From contig JADKDJ010000006.1 in assembly GCA_016718405.1 (NCBI GenBank), positions 62,001-126,000 of the forward strand: DNA of 64,000 nt. Reading direction: 5' to 3'. The stretch is from Candidatus Rhodoferax odensensis. Its GTDB lineage: Bacteria; Pseudomonadota; Gammaproteobacteria; Burkholderiales; Burkholderiaceae_C. This document shows, piece after piece, positions 42,361 to 51,475 of the stretch (position 1 is its first letter; every line of letters starts with the position of its first letter). Position numbers and translations under genes: made by a program. The notes below the pieces were generated by a model. That model searched no databases and was not told where the DNA came from. It worked only from the letters and a program-made list of their open reading frames with translations.

Positions 42361-43359
42361 ATGTCAGCGCAGAACGACACTCTGCCCAGCACTGTGGCGT
42401 TAGCGGATGTGTTGGCCCCTGCCCCTGACGATGCGGCGCTGGTCGAGCGTTACCTGGAGCATGTGCGCGTCGAAAAGCGATTGGCCACTCGCACGGTTGA
42501 GTTGTACGCCCTTGATTTGATCAAACTCGGGGAACAGGCTGCGCAAGCGGGTGTGGCATTGCGGGAGGTGCAGAACACACACATTCGCAGGTGGGTAGCG
42601 CAGATGCACGCCGGTGGGCGCAGCGCGCGTGGCATTGCGCTCATTCTGTCTGGATGGCGCGGCTTTTACCGTTGGCTGGGTCGCCAGGCTTGGGTGGTGG
42701 TCAATCCGGTGGATGACGTGCGCGCGCCTAAAGCCGGCAAGCCGTTGCCCAAGGCCTTGAGCGTGGATGATTCCGTGCAACTGGCGCGCTTTGAGTGCGC
42801 CGAGAATGCGCCCTGGATGGAATTGCGCGACATCGCCATCGTTGCCCTTCTGTATGGCGGTGGCTTGCGCGTCGGTGAACTGGTGGGTCTGGACACACTC
42901 GCCAGCGCGCACGCCCGGGGGTGGGTCGACCTGGATGCGGGGGAGGCGCATGTGTTGGGCAAAGGGGGCAAGCGGCGCAGTGTGCCCATCGGTGCTGGCG
43001 CGCTCGACGCGCTGCGCGCCTGGCTGGCGGTGCGCGAAAGTGCCACTCAACGCCCAGCGCCGGCCTTGTTTGTCGGGCGAAACGGTACCCGGCTCACCGC
43101 GCAGTCGATCTGGCAACGCCTGAGACGGCGCAGCTCGCAAGCGGGATTGAGCACGCCGGTGCACCCACACATGCTGCGCCACTCTTTTGCCAGTCATATC
43201 CTACAATCGAGCGGCGATCTGCGGGCAGTGCAAGAGCTACTCGGGCACGCCAACATCAGTACCACGCAGGTGTACACGCGGCTGGATTTTCAGCACCTGG
43301 CCAAAGCCTATGATGCCGCGCATCCTCGGGCGAAAATCAAGCCATCCGTCAAGGACTAG
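42361..43359 (+). CDS. xerC: Tyrosine recombinase XerC
   Basis: A 332-residue site-specific recombinase that resolves chromosome dimers at dif together with XerD. N-terminal SAM-like core-binding domain (YLEHVRVEKRLATRTVELY), then the catalytic domain with R in GGGLRVGELVGL, K in GKGGKRRSVP, HMLRHSFA, GHANISTTQVYT with the nucleophilic Tyr. Context dapF-DUF484-xerC supports XerC over other integrases. Confidence 0.94.
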   Translation: MSAQNDTLPSTVALADVLAPAPDDAALVERYLEHVRVEKRLATRTVELYALDLIKLGEQAAQAGVALREVQNTHIRRWVAQMHAGGRSARGIALILSGWRGFYRWLGRQAWVVVNPVDDVRAPKAGKPLPKALSVDDSVQLARFECAENAPWMELRDIAIVALLYGGGLRVGELVGLDTLASAHARGWVDLDAGEAHVLGKGGKRRSVPIGAGALDALRAWLAVRESATQRPAPALFVGRNGTRLTAQSIWQRLRRRSSQAGLSTPVHPHMLRHSFASHILQSSGDLRAVQELLGHANISTTQVYTRLDFQHLAKAYDAAHPRAKIKPSVKD

Positions 43360-43392
43360 GCCGCATTGGCGGCCAACGATAGAAAGTCAATC

Positions 43393-43704
43393 ATGCGCAA
43401 TCAAATTCTGGTCCGGTTGGACAAAGGCCTAGAGTTCCAATTCAATGTGCCCGATGCGCCCGTGATGTCGAATCAGGACGCGCGCGCCTGGCTTGATGAG
43501 CAGTTCACCACGCTCGACTGTGAGCCGTTGCGCGCCAGCGGAAAGGTTCTGACGGCTGACAAGGTGTTGGTGGTGACGCAAGCTGCCGGCCCAGCCCTGC
43601 TGGGCGACGAGGCGTGGTCGCAGGCCTACGCCAGTGCTGTGCATGCCGCACTGGGCAAGCCCATGATCCGGGTGGATGTGCCGACGATGGCGATCACCTA
43701 TTGA
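43393..43704 (+). CDS. Conserved hypothetical protein, 103 residues
   Basis: A small soluble protein starting MRNQILVRLDKGLEFQFNVP with MIRVDVPTMAITY at the end. No motif allows a function. It lies between xerC and the rlmI-like gene on the same strand. Codon use matches the neighbours, so it appears to be a real native gene. Confidence 0.65.
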   Translation: MRNQILVRLDKGLEFQFNVPDAPVMSNQDARAWLDEQFTTLDCEPLRASGKVLTADKVLVVTQAAGPALLGDEAWSQAYASAVHAALGKPMIRVDVPTMAITY

Positions 43705-43755
43705 AGAGGAAGGTGGTCGTGGGGCCGGCGCGACCAAGCCCGACAATGGCCCCCG

Positions 43756-44937
43756 ATGAAAACCATCCGTTTACGAGAAGGCAAGGAGCGTTCGCTGCTG
43801 CGCCGGCATCCCTGGATTTTTGAGTCCGCCATCGCGCGCGGTGGCGCCGATGCGGGCGAGACCGTGCGCGTGGAGTCCTCCGATGGCAAGTTCCTGGCCT
43901 GGGCGGCGTTCAGTCCAGCGTCCAGGATTCGCGCCCGGGTTTGGAGTTTTGACGAGGCGCAGCGCATCGATGCAGCGTTTTTTGTAGCAACTTGCCAATA
44001 CGCAATAAGGGCCAGAGCCCGATTTGACATCAATAGTGATGGGCAACGGCTGATCCACGCCGAGTCTGACGGCCTGCCTGGATTGATCGTCGATCGCTAT
44101 GGCGACACGCTGGTGGCGCAGTTCCTGTCGGCCGGGGCCGAGCGCTGGAAGTCGGTGCTGTGCGATGCCTTGCTGGCCGAGACCGGCCTTGACCGACTCT
44201 ACGAGCGTTCCGACGCCAGCAGCCGCGCGCTCGAGGGCCTGCCCGAGGTCACCGGTTGGCTGCGTGGGGAGGGGCCGACCGAGCTGGTGCTGCGCGAGCA
44301 CGATTGGCGGCTGGCGATCAACATCGCCACCGGGCACAAGACCGGCTTCTACCTGGATCAGCGCGACAGCCGCAGGAAGTTTGCCGACTACACCCGTCGG
44401 CTGCGGTTTGGGCGCGTCTTGAATTGCTTTTGCTACACCGGCGGCTTCACGGTGGCTGCGCTGCAGGCGGGCGCGGTTCACGTCACTTCGATCGATTCAT
44501 CGGCACCGGCGCTGCAGCAGGCCGCGGCCAACCTCGCCCTCAACGGTCTGGACGGTGCACGGGCGACCTGGCTCGACGCCGATGTCAACGCCAGCCTGCG
44601 CCGCTTTGGCGACGAGGGTCAGCGCTTTGATGCCATCATCCTCGACCCGCCGAAGTTTGCGCCGACGGTGGCCCATGCCGAGCGGGCGGCGCGGGCCTAC
44701 AAGGACATCAACCGCCTCGCATTCAAGATTCTGGAGCCCGGCGGCGTGTTGTTCACCTATTCCTGCTCAGGGGGCATCAGCGCCGACCTGTTTCACAAGA
44801 TCGTTGCCTCGGCCGGTACCGATGCCGGGGTGGACGGTTTCATCAGCGAGCGCCTGGGCGGCGCGCCAGACCATCCGATGACCATTTGCTTCCCGGAAGG
44901 GGAGTACCTGAAGGGCTTGGTGGTGATGCGTAAGTAA
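43756..44937 (+). CDS. rlmI: Class I SAM-dependent 23S rRNA (cytosine-5) methyltransferase, RlmI-like
   Basis: A 393-residue protein: N-terminal PUA domain (LREGKERSLLRRHPWIFESAI), a linking domain, and a C-terminal Rossmann methyltransferase with NCFCYTGGFTVAALQAGA and the IILDPPKFAP motif. The TYSCSGG motif supplies the cysteine expected for C5 methylation. E. coli RlmI (396 residues) methylates 23S rRNA C1962. The ATG at 43756 gives the expected MKTIRLREGKE. Confidence 0.88.
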   Translation: MKTIRLREGKERSLLRRHPWIFESAIARGGADAGETVRVESSDGKFLAWAAFSPASRIRARVWSFDEAQRIDAAFFVATCQYAIRARARFDINSDGQRLIHAESDGLPGLIVDRYGDTLVAQFLSAGAERWKSVLCDALLAETGLDRLYERSDASSRALEGLPEVTGWLRGEGPTELVLREHDWRLAINIATGHKTGFYLDQRDSRRKFADYTRRLRFGRVLNCFCYTGGFTVAALQAGAVHVTSIDSSAPALQQAAANLALNGLDGARATWLDADVNASLRRFGDEGQRFDAIILDPPKFAPTVAHAERAARAYKDINRLAFKILEPGGVLFTYSCSGGISADLFHKIVASAGTDAGVDGFISERLGGAPDHPMTICFPEGEYLKGLVVMRK

Positions 44938-45036
44938 GTGTTTTGAATAGGTCGTTACACTCCCCACCTGCTTGATGCTGCATTGCGTCGCCTCGACGTG
45001 TTGCAGACCTGCTGTTTTTCCTCTGATTGACCGACC

Positions 45037-46107
45037 ATGGCCCTGATTCCCGCGACCATCCTGACTGGCTTCCTAGGCTCAGGCAAGACCACGCTGCTCA
45101 AGCGCGTGCTGGCGGAGGCGCATGGCCAGAAGATCGCCGTGATCGAGAATGAATTCGGCGAAGAGAACATCGACAGCGACATTCTGGTGTCGGACACCAC
45201 CGAGCAGATCATCCAGATGAGCAACGGCTGCATCTGCTGCACGATCCGGGAAGACCTGCGCAGCACGCTGCAGGATCTGGCCGAGAAGAAACGCAAGGGC
45301 GAAATCGATTTCGATCGCGTGGTGATTGAAACCACCGGGGTGGCAGACCCTGGCCCAGTGGCACAGACCTTTTTCATGGACGACGAGGTGGCCGAGAGTT
45401 ACCTGCTGGATTCGATCCTGACGCTGGTTGACGCCAAACATGCCGCGACGCAGCTTAACGAGCGTCAGGAAGCGCGTCGACAGGTTGGCTTTGCCGACCA
45501 GATATTCATCAGCAAGACCGATCTGGTGGACAAGGATGAAGTCGACGCCTTGATGCATCGCCTCAAGCACATGAACCCGCGCGCGCCACAGAAGGCTGTG
45601 CACTTCGGCGAGGTGGCCTTGTCGGACGTGCTTGATCTGCGTGGCTTCAACCTCAATGCGAAGCTTGACATCGATCCGGACTTCCTCAAGGACGAGGCGC
45701 ACGACCATGCAGACCATGGGCATGATCATGAACACCACGACCACGCGCCGGGCGAGTCGTGCAACCATCCGTCGCACCAGCATGCCGGTGGGCACCATCA
45801 TCACCATGACGACGATGTCAAGAGCTTCGTGTTCAGGTCCGAGCGCGCCTTCGATCCTGCCAAGCTGGAAGACTTTCTGGGCGCCATCGTCAACATCTAC
45901 GGCCCCAGGATGTTGCGCTATAAAGGCGTGTTGAACATGACCGGGACGGACCGAAAAGTCATTTTCCAGGGCGTCCATCAACTGATGGGTAGCGACCTCG
46001 GCCCGAGTTGGGCAGCGGGAGAGCAGCGTTCGAGCAAGATGGTGTTCATTGGCATTGATCTGCCAAAAGACATCTTGTTGCAGGGCCTGGAACAATGCCT
46101 TGTTTGA
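45037..46107 (+). CDS. COG0523 (CobW/ZagA-like) GTP-dependent metallochaperone
   Basis: A 356-residue G3E GTPase. Walker A GFLGSGKTTLLKR, the metal-binding CxCC in NGCICCTI, Walker B ETTGVADP, a SKTDLVDKD guanine-specificity loop, and a His-rich insert at about residues 222-265 with clusters such as HDHADHGHDHEHHDH and GGHHHHHDDD. The C-terminal CobW_C domain follows. These proteins deliver zinc or other metals to client enzymes. It lies next to dksA; COG0523 and zinc-free DksA paralogues are known to be linked under zinc limitation, but no Zur site was recognised here. Confidence 0.9.
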   Translation: MALIPATILTGFLGSGKTTLLKRVLAEAHGQKIAVIENEFGEENIDSDILVSDTTEQIIQMSNGCICCTIREDLRSTLQDLAEKKRKGEIDFDRVVIETTGVADPGPVAQTFFMDDEVAESYLLDSILTLVDAKHAATQLNERQEARRQVGFADQIFISKTDLVDKDEVDALMHRLKHMNPRAPQKAVHFGEVALSDVLDLRGFNLNAKLDIDPDFLKDEAHDHADHGHDHEHHDHAPGESCNHPSHQHAGGHHHHHDDDVKSFVFRSERAFDPAKLEDFLGAIVNIYGPRMLRYKGVLNMTGTDRKVIFQGVHQLMGSDLGPSWAAGEQRSSKMVFIGIDLPKDILLQGLEQCLV

Positions 46108-46338
46108 CCCTATAGCCACCACTTGAGCGGGAGCCAGATGATTGTCTCGATTTTGCAACTGATGGGTTTCCCAATGGGTAAACCTGTACACTCGCGCGCC
46201 AGCGACCACCCCGACAGCGCGCCCGCAAAGGGCGACAAACGGGGTATAACTGCAAGCGATGCAGACCACAAGCGCAGGCCCAGCGGATCGACCGGATCCC
46301 CTGTGCATGCGCAGGCGCACTCTGCGAGGAGACAAGAA

Positions 46339-47475
46339 GTGAAAACCCAACCCGTCAAAGCCAAGCCTGCCCCCAAAGCCACCAAAGTCGTCGCGAAAGG
46401 AAAGCCCGCTCCCAAGGCCAAGGCTGCGCCAGTGGCCAAGACCAAAACCCAAGTGACGCCAGCCAAGTCCACGGTCAAGCCAGCCAAATCGGCCAAGCCG
46501 GCCAAGGCGGTGGCTGAAAAGGCTAAACCCCACGCCAAGACCGCGCCGGCCAAAGCCTCAAAACCGGCCAAACCGACTTCGGTCAAACCCGCTAAACCGG
46601 TCAAAGCCGCAGCGGCCAAGCCGGGTAAGGTGACGTCGACCAAGACAGCCAAGCCCAGCGCCAAAGTCGCACCGTCCAAGCCCGGTGCAAAAGTTGCCGC
46701 GCAGGTGCCGGCCAAGGTCGATCTCAAAAAGGCGAGCAGCCCAGTGAAGGCGCCCGCGGCTGTTGCCAAATCGAGAGATGCTGCCACCGCACCTGCCACG
46801 TTGGCGCCGGTCAGTTCCGCAGTTGCTTCGCCCGGGCGCAGTTTGCCGGTCGCGCCTGCAACGCCAGCGCTGGCTCCCAAAGCTGGGCGTCCCTCGTCAC
46901 GCCTGGCACAGTTAACCGTTCCCTCCATGGCCCAATCGGTCGCCTCGACGGCCGCCAAAGCCAGTTATATTCAAACCATGTCCGACCCCCTTATTGCTCC
47001 CCCGGTTGCCTCGGCTGCCAAAAAAGACCCCAAGCTCGCTAACAACTGGAAGACCAAACCCTTGGAGCAGCTCACCGATGCTGACCTGCTGGCCATGCCC
47101 GACGCCGAGTACATGAACGCCACCCAGTTGGCGGTGTTTCGCCTGAAGCTGTCAGTTCTCAAGCAGGATATTCTCAGCATGGCGGGCGAGACTACCGAGC
47201 ATTTGCGCGAAGACACCGTCGTCGTGCCCGATCCAGCGGACCGTGCCACCATTGAGGAAGAGCATGCGCTGGAGTTGCGAACCCGTGACCGCGAGCGCAA
47301 GCTGCTCAAGAAGATCGAGCAGTCCATTGCCCGTATTGATGCCGGTGACTACGGCTATTGCGATGAGACCGGTGAGCCCATCGGCGTCGGGCGATTGCTG
47401 GCCCGACCCACGGCCACGCTCTCGCTGGAGGCTCAGCAGCGGCGCGAACTCAAGCAAAAGATGTTTGGAGATTGA
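46339..47475 (+). CDS. dksA: RNA polymerase-binding factor DksA with a long histone-H1-like N-terminal tail
   Basis: A 378-residue protein from a GTG at 46339 preceded by GAGGAG seven bases upstream. Residues 1 to ~215 are a Lys/Ala/Pro tail (KPAK, KAKP repeats) like histone H1. The rest is DksA: the coiled coil with the tip motif DPADRA (two Asp and Ala conserved for ppGpp synergy) and the C-terminal GDYGYCDETGEPIGVGRLLA then PTATLSLEAQQRR. Only one of the four zinc-finger cysteines of E. coli DksA remains. Canonical DksA has ~150 residues. The frame is open further upstream, but the ribosome site supports 46339. Confidence 0.88.
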   Translation: MKTQPVKAKPAPKATKVVAKGKPAPKAKAAPVAKTKTQVTPAKSTVKPAKSAKPAKAVAEKAKPHAKTAPAKASKPAKPTSVKPAKPVKAAAAKPGKVTSTKTAKPSAKVAPSKPGAKVAAQVPAKVDLKKASSPVKAPAAVAKSRDAATAPATLAPVSSAVASPGRSLPVAPATPALAPKAGRPSSRLAQLTVPSMAQSVASTAAKASYIQTMSDPLIAPPVASAAKKDPKLANNWKTKPLEQLTDADLLAMPDAEYMNATQLAVFRLKLSVLKQDILSMAGETTEHLREDTVVVPDPADRATIEEEHALELRTRDRERKLLKKIEQSIARIDAGDYGYCDETGEPIGVGRLLARPTATLSLEAQQRRELKQKMFGD

Positions 47476-47519
47476 CGCCGCACGCGGCGCGGACTTCGGA
47501 CCATCGAGACTTCTTGCCC

Positions 47520-49325
47520 ATGGCGACCAAAGACAATAGCTCCGGTTTACTGTCCAAGGTGGCGCGCTTCGTGCGCAACCCAACCAAGGACTGGAGCGAA
47601 CTCGACAACCAGGAGCCAGAGGCCGACAGCGGTTACAGCAAGCAAGCGCTCAAGGAGATGATCGAGCGCAAGCGACAAAACGATTTTGTGCGGCGGCGTG
47701 AGTTCGACCAACTGCGCAAGTTGCGTCGCAACGAGCCCACGGTCAGCTCCGACCAGGGAGGGCGGCCGTCCTTCTTCCAGAGCAGTCTGGCGTCCAATCC
47801 GGACGACCGGGCCATGACGCTCAAGAAGATTGACGAGATCGAAGCCCAAATGTCCAAGCAATGGTGGAAGGGCAAGCAAGAAGACGCGGCGGTCGCGTCC
47901 AATGGCTTCCCGATGTCCTCCAATGTGCCGATGACGCAGCAGGACAGCTTCGCCTCGAGCAGTCAAAACTCCGAGCGGGGCAGCAGTTTTGCGCCGACTC
48001 AGGCCTCAGAGATCGAGTCCAGTTCCGGCTCCGCGTGGCACCGTGCCGAGGAGGCGCCGACCCAAATGGGCGCCACGGCGGGGCCCTTGAATTACGAAGC
48101 AGATCCTAGTTTGCGACAGGCGGCTATTCATGCGCCCGCTCGTAGTGGGCGCAGCGGTTTTGGAGGTAGCGGATTTGCCAGCTCCAGTGTCTCCGCGATC
48201 GAACTGGGCGACAACCTGGCTGATCCCGACCTCGAAGAGGCGGCGATCCGATTTGCCAATGGTGACGACGCAGGCGCAGAGTCCGGCTTGCTCGATGCCC
48301 TGCATGGCGACCAGGTTAGCCCGGAGTCCGCCGATGTATGGGCGGGCGCCTTGTTCGACCTCTACCGCGCGACCGGTCAGCAGGCCAAATTCGATCGGGT
48401 GGCGATTGAATACGCTGAGCGTTTCGGCCGATCGGCCCCGGCGTGGTTTTCGATGCCTGAGCAGTTGGGCCGCAAGGAAGCCGCTACCGCGCCCAGGCCA
48501 GTGCTGTCGCCGAGCATGTTGCCCAGCTCGGGTGCCTGGGAGTGCCCTGCCGAGCTCGATCTGCAATCGGTGATGAGTCTACGCGCGCGACTGCAGCATG
48601 CGCGCTCGCCGTGGCAACTGGACTGGACACGACTGAGCACCATTGCACCCGACGCGATGGAGCTGTTGGCCAACATGTTCGCCGAGTGGTGTGCGACGCC
48701 GGTCACGCTCAACTTTGGCGGTGCAGAGGCGTTGGAGCGCACGCTCAAGGCCTGTGCACCCTCGGGCGACAAGACGGTCGACCTGCTGTGGTGGAGCTTG
48801 CGCCTGGATGGGTTACGCATCATGCGCATGCAGGATGAGTTTGAGTTGGCGGCACTGGAGTACTGCATCACGTTCGAAGTGTCTCCGCCGTCCTGGCAAG
48901 ACCCCTTGTGTGGTTTTGTGCGCGAGGAAGCTGCCGCAGCCGCCGATCGCAGTGATGTGACCGATCTCGAAGGCGCTGACTCCCAGCAGTGGGATACCGG
49001 CATGGGTCAGGCCCTGACTGCGCCGATGGGGCTCGATGCCATGCCCGCCACAGTGGTCGAGCTGACCGGCGAGATTCTGGGAGACGCTGCGGAGGCGCTC
49101 GACAAATTGCAGGCAGGGCTGCTTGGCGCGGATCGGCTGGTGATCTCTTGCGCGCGCCTGATACGAGTCGATTTTTCGGCAGCGGGTAGCATCCTGAACT
49201 GGGTGGCGGTGCGCCAGGCCGAAGGCTGCCAAGTGCAGTTTCGTGAGGTACATCGGTTGATTGCGGCATTCTTCAGTGTCATTGGCATCAATGAGCATGC
49301 CCGCGTGGTGTTGCGCACCAGCTGA
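47520..49325 (+). CDS. STAS-domain-containing protein, function unknown
   Basis: A 601-residue protein. Residues 1-120 are charged (KQALKEMIERKRQNDFVRRR), 120-240 are low-complexity and Ser-rich, and the region ~340-600 has two STAS-like alpha/beta units; the last ends LIRVDFSAAGSILNWVAVRQ followed by VHRLIAAFFSVIGINEHARV, the usual STAS end. STAS domains often bind NTPs or partners in anti-sigma-antagonist-like proteins. It lies between dksA and hslV, an order I recall from other Burkholderiales, which hints at a stress role. Confidence 0.75.
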   Translation: MATKDNSSGLLSKVARFVRNPTKDWSELDNQEPEADSGYSKQALKEMIERKRQNDFVRRREFDQLRKLRRNEPTVSSDQGGRPSFFQSSLASNPDDRAMTLKKIDEIEAQMSKQWWKGKQEDAAVASNGFPMSSNVPMTQQDSFASSSQNSERGSSFAPTQASEIESSSGSAWHRAEEAPTQMGATAGPLNYEADPSLRQAAIHAPARSGRSGFGGSGFASSSVSAIELGDNLADPDLEEAAIRFANGDDAGAESGLLDALHGDQVSPESADVWAGALFDLYRATGQQAKFDRVAIEYAERFGRSAPAWFSMPEQLGRKEAATAPRPVLSPSMLPSSGAWECPAELDLQSVMSLRARLQHARSPWQLDWTRLSTIAPDAMELLANMFAEWCATPVTLNFGGAEALERTLKACAPSGDKTVDLLWWSLRLDGLRIMRMQDEFELAALEYCITFEVSPPSWQDPLCGFVREEAAAAADRSDVTDLEGADSQQWDTGMGQALTAPMGLDAMPATVVELTGEILGDAAEALDKLQAGLLGADRLVISCARLIRVDFSAAGSILNWVAVRQAEGCQVQFREVHRLIAAFFSVIGINEHARVVLRTS

Positions 49326-49396
49326 CCCGTTTTCACCGTGATTCGGCGCGCGACACGGTCTTGCAAGCGCAGGAATCAGCCCGATCTGGAACACAC

Positions 49397-49942
49397 ATGG
49401 AACAATTTCACGGAACCACCATCATCAGCGTGCGCCGTCAGACGCCGCAGGGCATGCAGGTCGCCATCGGCGGCGACGGTCAGGTCACGCTGGGCAGCAT
49501 TGTGGTCAAGGGCACGGCGCGCAAGGTGCGCAAGCTCTACCATGGCAAGGTGCTGGCCGGCTTTGCCGGCGCCACCGCCGACGCCTTCACCTTGTTCGAA
49601 CGATTTGAAGCCAAGCTGGAAAAACACCAAGGCCACTTGGTGCGCTCGGCCATCGAGTTGACCAAGGACTGGCGTACCGACCGCGTGTTGCGCCGCCTTG
49701 AAGCGATGCTCGCGGTGGCGGATCTGGAGAGTTCGCTCATCATTACCGGCAACGGTGACGTGCTCGAACCTGAGAACGGCATTGTGACAATTGGCTCTGG
49801 CGGCGCCTATGCGCAGGCGGCCGCGGTGGCGCTGCTCAATCACACCGAACTGTCGGCCAGCGACATCGTCAAACAGTCGTTGCAGATTGCGGGTGAGCTG
49901 TGTATCTACACCAACATGAACCACACCATTGAGACCTTATGA
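49397..49942 (+). CDS. hslV: ATP-dependent protease peptidase subunit HslV
   Basis: A 181-residue proteasome-like Ntn hydrolase. A six-residue propeptide (MEQFHG) is followed by TTIISVRR, whose first Thr is the nucleophile after processing. GGDGQVTLG, AGFAGATADAFTLFERFE and GSGGAYAQAAA are conserved. It works with the HslU hexamer. The TGA stop coincides with the start of a repeat element, and hslU begins only after a 204-bp spacer, unusual for this operon. Confidence 0.96.
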   Translation: MEQFHGTTIISVRRQTPQGMQVAIGGDGQVTLGSIVVKGTARKVRKLYHGKVLAGFAGATADAFTLFERFEAKLEKHQGHLVRSAIELTKDWRTDRVLRRLEAMLAVADLESSLIITGNGDVLEPENGIVTIGSGGAYAQAAAVALLNHTELSASDIVKQSLQIAGELCIYTNMNHTIETL

Positions 49943-50000
49943 GACTTTGCAGGGCAGACCGCCGCGACGCGCAGCGCAAGCTCTGTGCCATTGGGGGGGC
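49940..50000 (+). repeat. TGAGA/GGGACAG hairpin repeat, diverged copy 4
   Basis: It starts TGAGACTTTGCAGGGCAG over the hslV stop codon and includes AAGCTCTGTGCC near its end. It is less conserved than the other three copies; the outer stem GGGCAGA / CTCTGTGCC pairs imperfectly. Confidence 0.5.
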
Positions 50001-50057
50001 GTGCCCAAGTCATGGTCACCCGTCGTCGTTGCCTCATTGCGGGTTCCATGAGCCGGT

Positions 50058-50088
50058 CGTCATCGCGAGCGCAGCGTGGCAATCCATG
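50058..50088 (+). repeat. Single CATTGCGAGC-type repeat arm
   Basis: The sequence starts CGTCATCGCGAGCGCAGC and differs from the left arm at 11313-11343 at four of 31 positions. No matching inverted arm is seen nearby, so it is an unpaired copy between hslV and hslU. Confidence 0.65.
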
Positions 50089-50146
50089 AGTCCTGCAGTC
50101 ATGCATTGGGACGCCCCCATAAACTGATCAGAAGAGCCAATAACCC

Positions 50147-51475
50147 ATGTCCTCGATGACCCCGCAGGAGATCGTCTCCGAACTTGATAAACACATTGTT
50201 GGCCAGCAACAGGCCAAGCGCGCCGTGGCCATTGCGTTGCGCAATCGCTGGCGCCGTCAGCAGGTCGAGCCCGGCCTGCGCGTCGAGATCACGCCCAAGA
50301 ATATTCTGATGATTGGCCCGACGGGGGTTGGCAAGACTGAGATTGCCAGGCGTCTGGCGCGGCTAGCCGATGCACCCTTTATCAAAGTCGAGGCGACCAA
50401 GTTCACCGAGGTTGGCTACGTTGGCAAGGATGTCGACGCCATCATTCGGGACTTGGCCGATATTGCGGTCAAGCAAACCCGCAGCACTGAAATGAAGAAG
50501 GTGCGAACGCGCGCCGAAGATGCCGCCGAGGAACGCATTCTTGACGCGCTGGTGCCCTTGGCCCGATCTGACGCAGTGGTCGATGCTGGGGCACCGCCCA
50601 ATACTGCGCGGCAAGTGTTTCGCAAGAAGTTGCGTGAAGGCCAGTTGGCCGAGCGCGAGATCGAGATCGATGTAGCGCAACCCTCGCGGCAGTTGGAGAT
50701 CATGGGGCCAGCCGGTATGGAGGAGATGACCGAGCAACTGCGCGGCATGTTTGGCCAGTTGGGCCAGTCCAAGCGGCAGCAGCGCAAGCTCAAGATCGGC
50801 GAGGCCATGAAGCTGCTCACCGATGAGGAAGCGGCCAAGCTGGTCAACGAAGAAGACATCAAGACTCAGGCGCTGCACATGCTGGAGCAAAACGGCATTG
50901 TGTTCATTGACGAAATCGACAAGGTGACTTCACGCAGCGAAGGCAGCGGAGCCGAGGTGTCACGCCAGGGCGTGCAGCGCGACTTATTGCCACTGGTGGA
51001 GGGGACCACGGTTTCCACCAAGTACGGCATGGTCAAGACGGATCACATCTTGTTCATCGCTTCGGGGGCTTTTCACCTGAGCAAACCGAGCGACCTGATT
51101 CCCGAGCTGCAGGGGCGTTTTCCGATTCGGGTGGAGTTGCAGTCGCTCTCGGTGCGGGACTTCGTGGCGATCCTGACGCAGACCCATGCCTCGCTGGTCA
51201 AGCAATATCAGGCGCTGCTCGCTACGGAACAGGTCACCATCGAATTTACCGATGAAGGCATCACGCGGCTGGCGGCCATCGCTTTTGAAGTCAATGAACG
51301 CACTGAGAACATTGGCGCACGTCGCTTGTCGACCGTGATGGAGCGCCTGCTGGAGGAAGTCAGTTTCAACGCCGCCAAGCTGAGCGGCCAAGTGATCAAG
51401 GTCGATGCCGGCTACGTCGATGGGCGCCTGCAGGACCTCAGCCAGGATGAAGACCTGTCGCGCTACATTCTTTAG
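50147..51475 (+). CDS. hslU: ATP-dependent protease ATPase subunit HslU
   Basis: A 442-residue AAA+ unfoldase. Walker A GPTGVGKTE, pore motif GYVG in FTEVGYVGKD, Walker B IVFIDEIDKV, sensor ERTENIGARRLSTVMERLLEE and the C-terminal tail ending LSRYIL, which inserts into HslV, are all present. The I-domain lies between about residues 110 and 230. Length matches E. coli HslU (443). Confidence 0.97.
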   Translation: MSSMTPQEIVSELDKHIVGQQQAKRAVAIALRNRWRRQQVEPGLRVEITPKNILMIGPTGVGKTEIARRLARLADAPFIKVEATKFTEVGYVGKDVDAIIRDLADIAVKQTRSTEMKKVRTRAEDAAEERILDALVPLARSDAVVDAGAPPNTARQVFRKKLREGQLAEREIEIDVAQPSRQLEIMGPAGMEEMTEQLRGMFGQLGQSKRQQRKLKIGEAMKLLTDEEAAKLVNEEDIKTQALHMLEQNGIVFIDEIDKVTSRSEGSGAEVSRQGVQRDLLPLVEGTTVSTKYGMVKTDHILFIASGAFHLSKPSDLIPELQGRFPIRVELQSLSVRDFVAILTQTHASLVKQYQALLATEQVTIEFTDEGITRLAAIAFEVNERTENIGARRLSTVMERLLEEVSFNAAKLSGQVIKVDAGYVDGRLQDLSQDEDLSRYIL

